Source of the DNA: an uncultured Flavobacteriaceae bacterium
Lineage (GTDB): Bacteria; Bacteroidota; Bacteroidia; Flavobacteriales; Flavobacteriaceae
Direction of reading: 5' to 3'
Assembly: GCA_947502495.1 (NCBI GenBank)
Contig: CANNAC010000002.1
Location: 248,001-312,000 of the forward strand
DNA: 64,000 nt
Shown here: in pieces, positions 6,286-13,945 of the stretch
How positions within the stretch are numbered: the first letter of the stretch is position 1
Layout of the letters: each line of letters starts with the position of its first letter
Notes under the pieces: generated by a model
The model's input: the letters and a program-made list of their open reading frames with translations, nothing else
Told to the model about the DNA's origin: nothing
The model's database searches: none
Made by a program: the position numbers and the translations under genes

Positions 6286-8469
6286 TTAAAACTTAAGTGT
6301 TGCACCAACTAAAAAATTCCTTGTTGCTTGCGGATAATAACCCGTTCCTTCAATGGTAGTTGTTACATCTGGCGCAGACCAAGTATCATCATACGTGTAG
6401 TAATACCCGTTGGATATATATTTTTCATTAAAAATATTATTTACTAAAGCAGAAAAAGTAATAGACTTCACAAATGCATTGGTATCTAATTTATAAGACA
6501 CATTAAAATCATTTACAAAATAACTATCTAGTTTAGATGCTGCACTATCTGTGTTTCCCATAAACTGTTCGCCAACATATTTGGTTAATAATGAGAAATT
6601 AAGATTGTTAATTGGGTTAAACACTAAAGCGTTAGATAGTACCACTTCTGGAGAAAAGGAAATATTTGTTTTTCCCAAATCGGCTAAACTACCATCTCTA
6701 GAAACCACCGTGCTCTTGTTTTTATTAGAACTCACCGTAATAGAAGGCTGTATCGTTAACCATTCTAAAGGTTTTACCGCAGCTTCTATTTCTAAACCTA
6801 ATCTATAACTTTCCCCACTATTGGTGCGTATTGGATTACCAACATTATCTCTATCTCCTGTTAAAATTAATTGTTCGTTATACAGCATATAGTACAAATT
6901 GGTGTTGATACTAAATACTTCCGATTGGTGTCTGAAACCCAATTCGAAATCATTTAACTGTTCTGGTTTAACGGTTTCATTGTTTTCAAAATCATCTCTA
7001 TTCGGCTCTCTATTTGCTCTAGCATATGAAAAATAGATGTTGTTATTGGTATTCAACTCGTAAGTAATTCCGGCTTTCGGATTAAAAAAGCTATAATTCT
7101 CATCTACTCTTAAAGCAATTCTATCGGATGTTAATCCTGTAGTTTTATAATCTACTAAACGCCATTGTAGATCTCCAAAAAGACTAATCTTGTCATTTAA
7201 TTTAACCGTTGCTTTAGTAAAGAAACTCAAATCTTTTTTCTTTCCGTTTCCATCATAATAGGTGTCATTTATTTCACTAGAGCTTGCATTTCTTGCCCAA
7301 ATGATTTCACCAAAATGATCTCCGTCATAGGTACTATACGATCCTCCAAAAATCATATCTAATTTATTTTTCTTAAAATTAGCATTCGCATTTACTACAT
7401 AGAAATCATTGTCTAACCAACGTCTTCTAATTAAATCTGTAGTATTAATGGTTTCACTACCAACCATAATTTCTTCTAAATCATAATCTTCAAAATCCTG
7501 ATCCTCTTTGTACTGCTCAAAATAACCTTTACCATGTGTGTAATTAAGACTTAGATTCGTAGACCAGTTATTATTAATACGTTCTGTATAATGCAATTGG
7601 TAATGGTCTTGCTTGTAATTGTCTTCTTCATTTTCATGAAAACGCGGATTACCAGCTTCGTCGGTATACATTCCAGCCGTATTAAACGTTCTATCATCTT
7701 CTAATAGATCTAAATCTTCTAAACCGTTCCAAGACTGATAGGTCACTTCATGACCACTAAAGGTAATTGCTTTTATTAAGCGATTGTCATCTACATAAGC
7801 ACCTTGTAGGAAATACGATTTTAAATCGGACGAAGCTCTATCGATATAACCATCTGATTTTATTTGCGATAAACGCCCAGCGATTTCGAAATGATTATTT
7901 AGTTTTCCGGTACTAAATTTCACATTGTGTTTTCTAGTGTTATAACTTCCGAAGGAATTAGAAATTTCGCCATTTGCAACTTCTGAAACAACATCGGTTA
8001 GCACATTAATACTAGCTCCAAAAGCACCAGAACCATTACTAGATGTCCCAACACCACGTTGTAACTGCAGACTTTCTACAGAGGAAGCAAAATCACCCAG
8101 ATTTACCCAAAAAGTACCCAACGATTCGGCATCGTTATACGGAATACCATTAAGCGTAATATTGGTAGATTGTGCGTTAATACCGCGAACACGAATGTAA
8201 GTGTAACCAATTCCTGCACCTGCATCTGTTGTAGTAACTACGGATGGTAAAAAGTTAAGTAGCACAGGAATATCCAGTCCTAGATTACGTTTCGCAAGGT
8301 CTTCTTTACTTACGTTAGTGTGTGTAATTGGTGATGTTGCGTTTACTCGAACGGCTTTAATTAAGACCTCATCTAGTTGTTCTAGTTTTGTAGAGTCTTG
8401 TGGTTTTTCTTGTGCATTTGCACAGACGGTTAACACTAAAAGTGTTAAAAAAAGAAATAGGTTTTTCAT
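6286..8469 (-). CDS. TonB-dependent outer-membrane receptor under a TPP riboswitch (predicted thiamine uptake)
   Basis: A 727-residue TonB-dependent receptor. A signal peptide (residues 1-19, ending CANAQ) precedes a plug domain at about 45-160 with the IRVRGINAQSTNITLNGIPYND and GVGTSSNGSGAFGASINVLT blocks, then a 22-strand-type barrel ending in the aromatic residue of VGATLKF. It lacks the N-terminal carboxypeptidase-like domain found on the second receptor in this window. The long 5' leader contains a TPP aptamer, and TPP-controlled TonB receptors of Bacteroidota have been predicted to import thiamine or its precursors. The substrate is therefore inferred from regulation and from the neighbouring PnuC/kinase genes, not from the protein itself; barrel motifs alone would fit an iron chelate receptor. 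Confidence 0.88.
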   Translation of the reverse strand: MKNLFLFLTLLVLTVCANAQEKPQDSTKLEQLDEVLIKAVRVNATSPITHTNVSKEDLAKRNLGLDIPVLLNFLPSVVTTTDAGAGIGYTYIRVRGINAQSTNITLNGIPYNDAESLGTFWVNLGDFASSVESLQLQRGVGTSSNGSGAFGASINVLTDVVSEVANGEISNSFGSYNTRKHNVKFSTGKLNNHFEIAGRLSQIKSDGYIDRASSDLKSYFLQGAYVDDNRLIKAITFSGHEVTYQSWNGLEDLDLLEDDRTFNTAGMYTDEAGNPRFHENEEDNYKQDHYQLHYTERINNNWSTNLSLNYTHGKGYFEQYKEDQDFEDYDLEEIMVGSETINTTDLIRRRWLDNDFYVVNANANFKKNKLDMIFGGSYSTYDGDHFGEIIWARNASSSEINDTYYDGNGKKKDLSFFTKATVKLNDKISLFGDLQWRLVDYKTTGLTSDRIALRVDENYSFFNPKAGITYELNTNNNIYFSYARANREPNRDDFENNETVKPEQLNDFELGFRHQSEVFSINTNLYYMLYNEQLILTGDRDNVGNPIRTNSGESYRLGLEIEAAVKPLEWLTIQPSITVSSNKNKSTVVSRDGSLADLGKTNISFSPEVVLSNALVFNPINNLNFSLLTKYVGEQFMGNTDSAASKLDSYFVNDFNVSYKLDTNAFVKSITFSALVNNIFNEKYISNGYYYTYDDTWSAPDVTTTIEGTGYYPQATRNFLVGATLKF

Positions 8470-8638
8470 TACGATTATGTTTTATAATCGAATAAAAAGA
8501 GGTAATTATTCTTTAGTTATTAATTGGTTTATTTTGAGCTTTAACTAATACAATATTGAAAATGCTAGTTTACATTTTAAATCCTTACATGTATAATTTT
8601 GAACATGTTCAGACTTCGAAGTAAAATTAACATTGATG

Positions 8639-8685
8639 ACCTTATCGCACTCGCTAAAAATATCCACAGGACATTTTTTTAACGC
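8639..8685 (-). repeat. Leader repeat copy A (terminator-like hairpin)
   Basis: A 47-base unit that is 46/47 identical to the copy at 8706-8752. On the minus strand it holds AAATGTCC-TGT-GGATATTT, a stem that tolerates the single difference as a G-U pair, followed by T-rich sequence. It lies between the TPP aptamer and the receptor start codon. Confidence 0.85.
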
Positions 8686-8705
8686 CTTACTTATAATCAT
8701 CGATA

Positions 8706-8752
8706 ACCTTATCGCACTCGCTAAAAATGTCCACAGGACATTTTTTTAACGC
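8706..8752 (-). repeat. Leader repeat copy B (terminator-like hairpin)
   Basis: The aptamer-proximal copy. On the minus strand a perfect 10-bp stem (AAAAATGTCC with GGACATTTTT, 3-base loop) can form. Its first bases overlap the 3' strand of the aptamer's P1 helix (8750-8754), so the aptamer and the outer part of this hairpin compete. Confidence 0.85.
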
Positions 8753-8865
8753 TCGCTTCCTAAACAGCATTACCTGTTCTAGGTTCAATGGGTATGATCT
8801 CAGCCGTTATAAGTTAAAAATCGAAATGATTACTAACTCTAAAAAGCACCCCTTTTTTGAGAACG
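8750..8865 (-). promoter_or_regulatory. TPP (THI-element) riboswitch
   Basis: The minus strand carries the conserved blocks of the thiamine pyrophosphate aptamer in order: GGGGTGC (8852 to 8846), GGCTGAGATCATACCC (8805 to 8790) and GAACCTAGAACAGGTAATGC (8786 to 8767), ending GGAAGCGAGCG. P1 can form between CGTTC (8865 to 8861) and GAGCG (8754 to 8750). The P3 arm is long and AT-rich. It controls the TonB receptor gene downstream; TPP binding normally represses such genes. Confidence 0.93.
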
Positions 8866-8868
8866 CTG

Positions 8869-8895
8869 CAAATGTAATTAAGAATGAATAATTAA
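8869..8895 (-). promoter_or_regulatory. Promoter-like element of the riboswitch transcript
   Basis: TACATTTG (8876 to 8869, minus strand) matches TAnnTTTG, with a CTTG at a 19-base spacing upstream. It would start transcription just before the aptamer's P1 helix. Confidence 0.5.
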
Positions 8896-8916
8896 CAAGC
8901 AATAATCCATAATTTT

Positions 8917-9324
8917 TTAATCGATGTTTGGTTTTTTTCGATTGGTTTTCTTTTCCGAATTAGAACGCTTTGATTTTAAGCGTCTTATTTTTACTGCTCT
9001 TGGTATTCTAGTTGGTTTCCGTTTTTTAGGAACAACCAAACCTTCCCTTATTATTTGAAGAAATCTTTGTATTGCTAATTTTTTATTTTTATGCTGGCTT
9101 CTACTTTCGCCACATTGTATAATAAGTACGTTTTCTTTGGTTAGCCTAGTATTTAATTTACTTTTTAAGCGTTCTTTTTGTTCTTCATTAAAAACTTGAG
9201 AATCCTCTAAATTAAAGGTTAATTCTATTTTGGAAGACACTTTATTTACATGCTGTCCTCCTGCACCAGAACTTCGTATTGCTTTATAATTTAACTCGCT
9301 AATTAACTGCTTTTCACTAAACAT
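8917..9324 (-). CDS. arfB: Alternative ribosome-rescue factor ArfB (class I release-factor-like)
   Basis: A 135-residue single-domain peptidyl-tRNA hydrolase of the ArfB/YaeJ family, which frees ribosomes stalled without a stop codon. The catalytic GGQ motif sits in RSSGAGGQHVNKVSSKIEL (residues 17-35). A Lys/Arg-rich C-terminal tail (from about residue 100) matches the tail that enters the empty mRNA channel. The codon-recognition domain of true release factors is absent. The ATG overlaps the stop of the DUF4301 gene by one base, so the two are translationally coupled. Confidence 0.93.
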   Translation of the reverse strand: MFSEKQLISELNYKAIRSSGAGGQHVNKVSSKIELTFNLEDSQVFNEEQKERLKSKLNTRLTKENVLIIQCGESRSQHKNKKLAIQRFLQIIREGLVVPKKRKPTRIPRAVKIRRLKSKRSNSEKKTNRKKPNID

Positions 9325-10880
9325 TACTCGTTTATTTGATGTGCTGCTTTTAATAAATCTGTAACTGTTTTTACAGGATTAAAAGTAATTAATGGAACTT
9401 CTACAAAAATGGTGTTCCAATGCGCCATAGAACCGTTCCAAAGTCCCGGAAGTTCTAAGGCTTTTAAGTCTTTTCCGGTTTTAGTTTTCATGGTTATAAA
9501 TGCTGTTTTTGGATCTACGTATTGGTTAAGATCAAACTTTTCGTCTTTATAATTTTTAATGCCGCAAACAAGATCTACAGGATTAAAATGTGTTGCGTTT
9601 TTTAATATTTTCTTTTGGGTTTTATTCTTTTTATCAATTTGTGCAGACTCTACAATTTGCAAGGAAACATTACCACTTTCATCTTTCACCCAAAATGGTC
9701 CTCCTCCAGGTTCTCCTTCATTTTTCACCATACCGCAAACACGAATAGGGCGATTTAGTTTTTCCTTTAAATATTCGATTTGATAGGTTTTAGAATATTT
9801 TTCAAATTCTATATTAATAACCACATGCAGTTCATTTTTCAAGAATTCTGCAATCGTAATTAATTCTGCTTCCGAAAGGTTATTTTCTTCCAGTTTCTCT
9901 AAATAAACAAATGCTTGCTCCTGTAATTTCATTAATAAACCACCAAGCATTTTTTTGGATTCTGCTACTTCTCTTTCGTATTTAGAAACTACAATATTAT
10001 CAATGTTTTTAATAAAAATAACATCTGCATCTAGCTGGTTTAAATTATTTAAAAGTGCGCCATGCCCAGAAGGTCTAAACAGTAAATCGTTGTTATCTTC
10101 TCTAAAAGCATCATTTTTTGGTGTTACCGCAATAGTGTCTGTAGATTGGCATTGGTAGGAAAACGAGATATTAAATTTAGTCTTCGTTTTTGCTTCTACA
10201 ATTTTTTCTATTCGCTTAAACTCTTCATCAAAAATATGCTTGTGTATTTCTGAGATAGTAAAATGCAAATCTGCTTCATTATTAGAGGATGCATATAGTG
10301 CTGCTTCAAATAAATGCTCTTCAAAAGCTGTGGAAACATGATCTTTATATTGATGAAAAGGAAGTAATCCTTTTGGATAAAAACCGTAATTAAGTTTATC
10401 GGTTTCTAATATTGTTTTAATAAATTCTAGCTTTTTTTTATCCTGTGAAAGCATATTAAAATCAGGAAGACGTTTTTTCACCTTCGCTAGCACTTCGGTA
10501 TAAAAAGGAAATTTTTCTACACCTACCAAAAACAAAGATAACTCGGAAGCTTTATTCCTATTAATATAGGAATTTACACTTTCTTCATCCCCATTATATT
10601 CTTGTATAAATTGAAACAAGAATTTAAACATTCTAGTTGCGGCTCCAGAAGCTGGTACAAATTTAAGAATGGTTTTATGGTTTCTTTTCTTTTCGAAAAA
10701 GGCAATTGCTTCCTTCTTTTCTGCTTCAGAAAACTTTAAAATACCATTACCAATATTGGCTGCATCTTTTAAATTTACAAACGGAACTCCTGTTTTAAAA
10801 AGTTGTATTTGTGCATTAACTTTTTCTGTAGTTAGGTTTTTAGATTTTATTTGCTGTATATCTTTTTCTGTAAATTTCAC
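9324..10880 (-). CDS. DUF4301 family protein
   Basis: A 518-residue cytoplasmic protein of the DUF4301 family, found mainly in Bacteroidota and without an assigned function. Visible blocks are KFVPASGAATRMFKFL (about residues 73-88), FRPSGHGALLNNLNQLDADVIFIKNIDN in the middle, which is reminiscent of sugar-nucleotide pyrophosphorylase folds, and VCGMVKNEGEPGGGPFWV around residue 385. A nucleotidyltransferase-like activity is an inference from these glycine-rich segments. The gene starts at a GTG (10878-10880) that overlaps the stop of the upstream kinase gene by 4 bases, so it belongs to the same operon. Confidence 0.85.
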   Translation of the reverse strand: MKFTEKDIQQIKSKNLTTEKVNAQIQLFKTGVPFVNLKDAANIGNGILKFSEAEKKEAIAFFEKKRNHKTILKFVPASGAATRMFKFLFQFIQEYNGDEESVNSYINRNKASELSLFLVGVEKFPFYTEVLAKVKKRLPDFNMLSQDKKKLEFIKTILETDKLNYGFYPKGLLPFHQYKDHVSTAFEEHLFEAALYASSNNEADLHFTISEIHKHIFDEEFKRIEKIVEAKTKTKFNISFSYQCQSTDTIAVTPKNDAFREDNNDLLFRPSGHGALLNNLNQLDADVIFIKNIDNIVVSKYEREVAESKKMLGGLLMKLQEQAFVYLEKLEENNLSEAELITIAEFLKNELHVVINIEFEKYSKTYQIEYLKEKLNRPIRVCGMVKNEGEPGGGPFWVKDESGNVSLQIVESAQIDKKNKTQKKILKNATHFNPVDLVCGIKNYKDEKFDLNQYVDPKTAFITMKTKTGKDLKALELPGLWNGSMAHWNTIFVEVPLITFNPVKTVTDLLKAAHQINE

Positions 10881-11446
10881 TTCTTTCGATTTAGTAATTC
10901 ATCTATATGCTTTGCAGCCATTTCTAAACGTGTTTTCTTATCGCCTTTTAATAAAACATACGGTCTATCATACTTTATTAAAGTGTCTTGAAAAGATTGA
11001 AACATACCCAAACGTTCTTCCGGTTTATCGCGTAAATCATCTGCTTCCCAAGGCGTATCAATATACGTTAAAAAGTATATATCATAGGTGTTTTCTAAAG
11101 CATATTTTTCTAATAGAGGATCGCAAATCCCTGAATAATACGTTTCTGAGTACACTTTGGTTTCTAATAAATCGGTATCGCAAATTAAAACAGAATCTGT
11201 TTTTTTAGCTAAAGTATTTTCTAGTTTCATTTGCCCAATAGCAATGGGCAACAAGTCTTTTGCTTCACAAGTTTTGCGCTCGTTATTCCATTTCTCTTGA
11301 AGGTATTCTCTAGCATATTCTGGCGCCCAAACCGAATTATAATGACGTGCCAATTGTTTTGACAAGGTGGTTTTACCTGTAGATTCAGGACCAAATAAAA
11401 CTACTTTTATGCAGTTGCTAGGCTGCTGTTTAAGCTTTTCTTCCAT
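10877..11446 (-). CDS. NadR-type kinase / AAA_28 ATPase (candidate thiamine or nicotinamide-riboside kinase)
   Basis: A 189-residue P-loop kinase resembling the ribosylnicotinamide-kinase domain of NadR. The Walker A motif GPESTGKTT is at residues 19-27, WAPEYAREYL near residue 41 is a NadR-type block, and CDTDLLETKVYS near residue 90 would be the acidic Walker B region. The adenylyltransferase domain of full NadR is absent. It overlaps the PnuC-type transporter gene by 40 bases, a pairing expected when the kinase traps an imported vitamin by phosphorylation. NadR similarity argues for nicotinamide riboside; the thiamine-binding protein upstream and TPP-controlled receptor downstream argue for thiamine. 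Confidence 0.8.
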   Translation of the reverse strand: MEEKLKQQPSNCIKVVLFGPESTGKTTLSKQLARHYNSVWAPEYAREYLQEKWNNERKTCEAKDLLPIAIGQMKLENTLAKKTDSVLICDTDLLETKVYSETYYSGICDPLLEKYALENTYDIYFLTYIDTPWEADDLRDKPEERLGMFQSFQDTLIKYDRPYVLLKGDKKTRLEMAAKHIDELLNRKK

Positions 11447-12039
11447 GCTAAATATCCTAAAATTGCTATAAATGTAAATCCTAAATATTGAAAACTTGTA
11501 AAAGTAAACCCTTTATAAAAATATAAAGGAATAGAAATAATATCGCCAATAATCCAATAGATCCAGTTTTCTATTTTACGCTTGGCCATAAGCCACATAC
11601 CAACAAAAAATATAGCCGTAGTTATTGTGTCTACATAGGCAACCCAACCGTTCCACTTGTCAAATGTTTTATATATAACAAAAACAAAAACTAGGGTTGC
11701 TAAAAAGATAGCTACGCTAATTTTCTTTTCCTTTTTTGTCGTTCTAGAAATTTGAGTTACATGGCTTGCGTCTGTTTTACGGGTCCAAATATACCAGCCA
11801 AAAACACTCATAATAAAATAATAAGCGTTAATCATCATATCTCCTAGAAGTCCCCATTTTAATAACAAATACACAAAAATGCAGGTACTTATCATTCCTG
11901 TTGGAAAAACTAAAATGTTGTTTTTTCTAGAAAACCATACCGAAAGAAACCCAAAAATAACGGCTACAATCTCTAAGACAATATCTAATGTTTGGTAATC
12001 GGAATACTGACCGAATAAAAAATCAAAAATGGGGTTCAT
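11407..12039 (-). CDS. PnuC-family vitamin transporter (PnuC or PnuT)
   Basis: A 210-residue integral membrane protein of the PnuC family with about seven hydrophobic segments. Typical blocks are TGMISTCIFVYLLLKWGLLGDMMINAYYF and WIYWIIGDIISIPLYFYKG, the latter with the conserved WxxxxxxD pattern of the substrate site. PnuC proteins carry nicotinamide riboside by facilitated diffusion; the PnuT branch carries thiamine. The overlapping genes on both sides (a thiamine-binding family protein upstream, a vitamin kinase downstream) favour PnuT, but residues alone do not settle it. Confidence 0.85.
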   Translation of the reverse strand: MNPIFDFLFGQYSDYQTLDIVLEIVAVIFGFLSVWFSRKNNILVFPTGMISTCIFVYLLLKWGLLGDMMINAYYFIMSVFGWYIWTRKTDASHVTQISRTTKKEKKISVAIFLATLVFVFVIYKTFDKWNGWVAYVDTITTAIFFVGMWLMAKRKIENWIYWIIGDIISIPLYFYKGFTFTSFQYLGFTFIAILGYLAWKKSLNSSLATA

Positions 12040-12283
12040 AGTCGCTTCTATTTGTTTTTACCACTTTCATTGTTAGTACAGAAATACCTGCCTCTTCAAA
12101 AGAACGCTTTATTTCCTTATTTAAAAAAGGCATTAAGGTATCATAATCTCCAAAAATTTGGGTGCTTAATGGATTCTCTAAAACTTTGAATTCAGAGTTA
12201 CGTAATGCTTTTATAAAGTTAATTACGTGTTTTTCATAATCATCCTGCAAAGGAGAAAGTGTTAAATCTACAGATATTTCCAT
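12023..12283 (-). CDS. Thiamine-binding family protein (MTH1187/YkoF-like)
   Basis: An 86-residue cytoplasmic protein of the thiamine-binding (formerly DUF77, MTH1187/YqgV) family with a ferredoxin-like fold. The start MEISVDLTLSPLQDDYEKHV, the LENPLSTQIFGDYDTLMPFL block in the middle and the final beta strand TMKVVKTNRSD fit the family in order and length. Related proteins bind thiamine or its hydroxymethylpyrimidine part. It overlaps the PnuC-type gene by 17 bases, which supports a thiamine-handling operon. Whether it binds, stores or passes on thiamine is unknown. Confidence 0.75.
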   Translation of the reverse strand: MEISVDLTLSPLQDDYEKHVINFIKALRNSEFKVLENPLSTQIFGDYDTLMPFLNKEIKRSFEEAGISVLTMKVVKTNRSDYEPHF

Positions 12284-12367
12284 ATGTATTTCCCGTAAAA
12301 ATGGGTGTTTTATTTATTAAACGTTCATTTTATTCCGACTTCTATTCTGATCTGTCGAGCATTATTT

Positions 12368-13093
12368 CTATTTTTTTAATTCCGTAAAGAATGATTCATC
12401 CTCTTCAAAAGCCGTACCAATAACTACTAAATCTGCTCCTGCTTGGTATGCTTTATCTAATTGTTGTTTACTTCGTATACCGCCACCAACAATTAAAGGA
12501 ATTTTTAAATCCTCTTTTACGGCACTAATTACAGAAGAAGGAATTGCTTTTTCTGCACCACTTCCCGCTTCTAAATAGATAAGTTGCATACCAAGTAACT
12601 CTCCTGCTTTTGCGGTATCTACAATAGCTTGCACCTTATTAATTGGCATTGTTTCTGTTTGCGTTACGCGTTGTACTGCTGTTTCTTTTCCGTTTTCTAT
12701 TAGCAAATAACCCGTTGGAATCACTTCTAAACTGCTATTTCGTAATTTAGAAACCGAGGCTACCTGTTTTCCTATTAAATATTCCGGATTTCTACCAGAC
12801 AATAAAGACAAAAACAATATAGCATTCGCATGATTGGTAATTTGCGATATATCTCCTGGAAATAATATGATTGGTAAATTGGTATGCTTTTTTAATGCTA
12901 TAACCAGATTTTCTGTTGCAAATGCTTCCACAGTACTTCCACCAACAAAAATATGTGTAGCAGCCGAGCTGTTTACTTTTCGCATAAAATCGTCTAAACC
13001 TTCCGGCTTCGTTTTATCCGGATCTATTAAAACCGCTAAGAGCTTTTCCCCTTTTTTAATAGACTGCAATATGTTTTTATAAATGCTTTTCAT
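12368..13093 (-). CDS. Geranylgeranylglyceryl/heptaprenylglyceryl phosphate synthase
   Basis: A 241-residue TIM-barrel prenyltransferase of the GGGP synthase/PcrB family, which joins a polyprenyl diphosphate to sn-glycerol-1-phosphate to give an ether lipid precursor. Seen blocks: LLAVLIDPDK near residue 20, IFVGGST near 49, YLEAGSGA near 173 and VGGGIRS near 203, the last two binding the phosphate. Bacteroidota members make long-chain glyceryl ethers of uncertain role. The ATG at 13091-13093 matches the family start; a GTG lies five codons upstream. It lies 90 bases behind the PPTase gene. Confidence 0.9.
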   Translation of the reverse strand: MKSIYKNILQSIKKGEKLLAVLIDPDKTKPEGLDDFMRKVNSSAATHIFVGGSTVEAFATENLVIALKKHTNLPIILFPGDISQITNHANAILFLSLLSGRNPEYLIGKQVASVSKLRNSSLEVIPTGYLLIENGKETAVQRVTQTETMPINKVQAIVDTAKAGELLGMQLIYLEAGSGAEKAIPSSVISAVKEDLKIPLIVGGGIRSKQQLDKAYQAGADLVVIGTAFEEDESFFTELKK

Positions 13094-13182
13094 TAGCCAA
13101 GAATACACAAATGTTTTTCTTTTTACTTCTCCTCTTATTAGGTCTTCTTATTTTTAGTCTATTTTCTTTGCTCTATAAAATA

Positions 13183-13812
13183 TTAAGCTGGTAAAGCATA
13201 GGCACAAGTAAATCCTTCAAACTCAAAAAATGTAGTTTGGTATCTATGTTTTTTTTCTTCATAATCAATCCAGGCTATAGTAGCACCTTCTTCAACGGTA
13301 AACGGAATGACTAAGGTATGCTGTAAAAAACTCAATCCTGGAGTAGCAAACAATTTGTAAAGCGATTCTTTAATACACCAAATAACCGTTAATTTATTGA
13401 TATAATCTTTTGCCTCCTTATCTAAATACACGTTTTCATAATCTAAAAACTTATGTGCAATGACACCAATTTTTTCGCGTTGTTTTTCTACATCAATACC
13501 CACAACCGTATCACTGACTACGACTGCCGAGAACGTAAACGAATGCGTAATAGAAATATGTTTCCCATCTTTTAAATGTGGTTTTCCGTTCTGGTCATAA
13601 ACTAAATCGGCATCGGTATAACCAAAAGCCGCAAGTAAATGACGCACACTTAAAAAGCCACGTCTGTGCAATTCACTTTTCATCCCTAAAACACGCTGCA
13701 TATTTTCAGGTTTCAAGGTAATAGGTGCTAGTAAATCTTCATAAGACTCTGTAATCTTCCAGATTTTAACAGTAGTTTGTGAGTTTGGTGTAAGAGTTTT
13801 ATAAATAGGCAT
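13183..13812 (-). CDS. 4'-phosphopantetheinyl transferase superfamily protein
   Basis: A 209-residue Sfp-like phosphopantetheinyl transferase, which moves the phosphopantetheine arm of CoA onto a serine of carrier proteins. The magnesium-binding motifs are visible: VVGIDVEK near residue 105 and the WCIKESLYKLF block near residue 145 (W-x3-KE-x3-K), with the KPHLKDGKHISITHSF substrate-loop segment before them. The length fits the two-domain Sfp type rather than the short AcpS type. No polyketide or peptide synthetase is nearby, so the carrier target is not evident. Confidence 0.9.
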   Translation of the reverse strand: MPIYKTLTPNSQTTVKIWKITESYEDLLAPITLKPENMQRVLGMKSELHRRGFLSVRHLLAAFGYTDADLVYDQNGKPHLKDGKHISITHSFTFSAVVVSDTVVGIDVEKQREKIGVIAHKFLDYENVYLDKEAKDYINKLTVIWCIKESLYKLFATPGLSFLQHTLVIPFTVEEGATIAWIDYEEKKHRYQTTFFEFEGFTCAYALPA

Positions 13813-13835
13813 TTAATATTCTAAAAGTTATTGAT

Positions 13836-13843
13836 TATCTTTG
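13836..13843 (+). promoter_or_regulatory. ahcY promoter-like box
   Basis: TATCTTTG matches TAnnTTTG and is followed by CATCG, like the rplU and HU promoters in this window. It would give a leader of about 95 bases before the ahcY start. No known riboswitch was recognised in that leader. Confidence 0.5.
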
Positions 13844-13945
13844 CATCGTCTAAGGCGGATTCGGCAAATTTTTATATAGCGAATTTAGTTATTTCAGCCA
13901 TAAAGCCAAAGGCAAGTGCAATTTTAAAACAAGATAAAAAATAAT

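Noticed and set aside
8639-8752. Possible CRISPR-like array
   Set aside because: Only two 47-base units are present, each forming a hairpin, and they sit in a riboswitch leader; no spacers or cas genes are near.
10669-11208. 179-codon plus-strand ORF across the kinase and DUF4301 genes
   Set aside because: It runs antisense to two genes with clear motifs and shows only shadow-like composition.
13844-13945. SAM or SAH riboswitch in the ahcY leader
   Set aside because: The leader was read for the conserved blocks of known SAM and SAH aptamers and none could be matched convincingly.
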